This document shows positions 63,401 to 64,000 of a DNA stretch of 64,000 bases, piece after piece (position 1 is the stretch's first letter; every line of letters starts with the position of its first letter). Source of the stretch: Megachile rotundata (Eukaryota; Arthropoda; Insecta; Hymenoptera; Megachilidae); the NCBI RefSeq assembly GCF_050947335.1, contig NW_027473341.1, forward strand, positions 868,001 through 932,000, read 5' to 3'. The notes below the pieces were generated by a model that had not been told where the DNA came from, did not search any database, and saw only the letters and a list, made by a program, of their open reading frames with translations. Made by a program: the position numbers and the translations under genes.

Positions 63401-64000
63401 ATCACAATCATACAATCACAATCATACTTTCTCAATCATACTATCACAATCATACAATCACAATCATACAATCACAGTCATACAATAACAATCATATAAT
63501 CACAATCATACTATCACAATCATACAATCACAATCATACAATCACAATCATACAATCACAATCATACAATCACAATCAAAGAATCACAATCATACAATCA
63601 CAATCATACAATCGCAAGCATACAATCACAATCATACAATCTCAATCATACAATCACAATCATACAATCACAATCATACAATCATAATCATACAATTACA
63701 ATCATACATCACAATCATACAATCTCAATCATACAATCACAATCATACAATCATAATCATACAATTACAATCATACATCACAATCATACAATCACAATCA
63801 TACTATCGCAATCATACAATTACAATCAAAGAATCACAATCATACAATCATAATCATACAATCGCAATCATACAATCACAATCATACAATCGCAATCATA
63901 CAATCACAATCATACAATCACAATCATACAATCATAATCATACAATTACAATCATACATCACAATCATACAATCAGAATCATACAATCGCAATCATACAA
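60410..64000 (+). repeat. Intermediate higher-order repeat in copy D, second (truncated)
   Basis: This is the partner of 42,888-46,814 at offset 17,522, falling to 17,508, 17,494 and 17,186. CACCTTC is at 60,710, CAAAG at 61,948, 62,968, 63,581 and 63,831, and the CTCCCAAAT run at 62,404 has six units against seven in its partner. The window ends inside it. Confidence 0.8.
62404..62483 (+). repeat. CTCCCAAAT run, six units
   Basis: CTCCC starts at 62,404 through 62,474. One unit fewer than its C partner, the run at 44,882. Confidence 0.88.

Larger units (their letters stand above)
1..64000 (+). repeat. 14-bp satellite/minisatellite array filling the window
   Basis: Every line of the window is built from ACAATCACAATCAT or a one- to three-base variant of it, about 4,570 units if all were 14 bp. 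The unit divides into ACAATC plus ACAATCAT, suggesting an older 6/8-bp repeat. All units point the same way; I found no inverted segment. The + strand is almost G-free. Main variants are ACAATCGCAATCAT, ACAATCTCAATCAT, ACAATCGCAAGCAT, ACAATCTCCCAAAT, ACAATTACAATCAT, ACAATCATAATCAT, ACAATAACAATCAT, ATAATCACAATCAT, ACTATCACAATCAT, ACTTTCACAATCAT, GCAATCACAATCAT and the 13-mer ACATCACAATCAT. No gene, RNA or unique spacer interrupts it, and both window edges fall inside it. Such organisation is typical of eukaryotic satellite DNA; species and chromosomal position cannot be read from it. Confidence 0.97.
52306..64000 (+). repeat. Macro-repeat copy D (truncated by window end)
   Basis: Copy D matches C from the run of CGCAATC units before 52,381 to the last base. 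It has three clear length differences: about 502 bp extra at 57,480-57,980 (with a CAAAG at 57,802 that has no partner in C), loss of the AAAGTATC segment near 59,150, and a 308-bp (22-unit) deletion at about 63,825. Base-level agreement is otherwise very high by eye, including rare variants such as ATCAGAATC at 63,976, which pairs with 46,790. Confidence 0.86.

Noticed and set aside
1..64000. CRISPR array
   Set aside because: There are no unique spacers between repeats; the intervening sequence is itself the repeat. The unit is far shorter than a CRISPR repeat and no cas genes are present.
1..64000. Telomere repeat tract
   Set aside because: The - strand unit is T/G/A but lacks the G-runs of TTAGGG- or TTTAGGG-type repeats, and the layered higher-order structure is not telomere-like. 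A subtelomeric location remains possible but unsupported.
1..64000. Replication origin iterons or DnaA boxes
   Set aside because: The regular direct repeats resemble iterons, but plasmid iteron arrays are normally a few hundred bases next to a rep gene. No TTATCCACA-like box or rep gene was seen.
1..64000. PBX/HOX-type sites on the - strand (TGATTGTA, TGATTGTG)
   Set aside because: The known PBX-HOX core TGATTNAT is not matched in its last two bases by the canonical unit. Similarity is limited to TGATTG and is expected by chance in such a repeat.
1..64000. Transposable element or integrated element inside the array
   Set aside because: No stretch departs from the 14-mer long enough to hold terminal repeats, a target-site duplication or a transposase. 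The modules are variants of the unit.
1..64000. Dyads, hairpins or terminators
   Set aside because: A strand nearly lacking G cannot form G-C stems. Only short A-T pairings are possible, and none stood out.

Overview
The whole 64-kb window is one uninterrupted tandem-repeat array, and I see no unique sequence anywhere in it. The basic unit is the 14-mer ACAATCACAATCAT, which reads as ACAATC + ACAATCAT (6 + 8 bp). Every unit lies in the same orientation. The + strand is almost free of G, so the canonical unit is 7 A, 4 C, 3 T, 0 G. I find no convincing gene, RNA gene, transposon, CRISPR array, promoter or terminator. Both ends are cut inside the repeat, so the real array is longer than the window.

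This looks like a eukaryotic minisatellite or satellite block (heterochromatic, subtelomeric or pericentromeric) resolved by a long-read assembly. That is inference from its length, homogeneity and layered organisation. Nothing in the window identifies a species, and I do not recognise the 14-mer as a named satellite or telomere repeat.

The array is not uniform. About twenty recurring variant units (G-containing, CTCCCAAAT-containing, stop-creating, and a 13-bp unit with one A deleted) occur in fixed orders and make up modules of 0.06-0.2 kb. Modules combine into blocks of about 0.7-1.3 kb, often tandemly duplicated (measured spacings 672, 725, 726, 1,229, 1,230 and 1,315 bp). In the right half these form copies of about 4.3-5.2 kb that begin near 38,154, 42,888, 47,230, 55,230 and 60,410. 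At the largest scale there are two pairs of macro-copies. A (about 4.0-17.4 kb) pairs with B (about 18.9-32.9 kb), with a shared terminal block at 1, 17,357 and 32,859. C (about 35.2-46.8 kb) pairs with D (about 52.3-64.0 kb), at an offset of 17.1-17.5 kb. Paired copies share private single-base variants and mostly differ by gain or loss of whole 14-bp units.

The long + strand reading frames that can be drawn here (up to 464 codons) are products of the repeat. The 14-mer has no stop in any + frame, and because 14 is not a multiple of 3 all three frames read the same 14-residue H/N/T/I/Q/S/Y peptide. Both TGA-containing halves close the - strand. I therefore annotate no CDS. Boundaries of higher-order repeats are read by eye from marker variants and are good to about 15-100 bp; offsets between named markers were counted directly.
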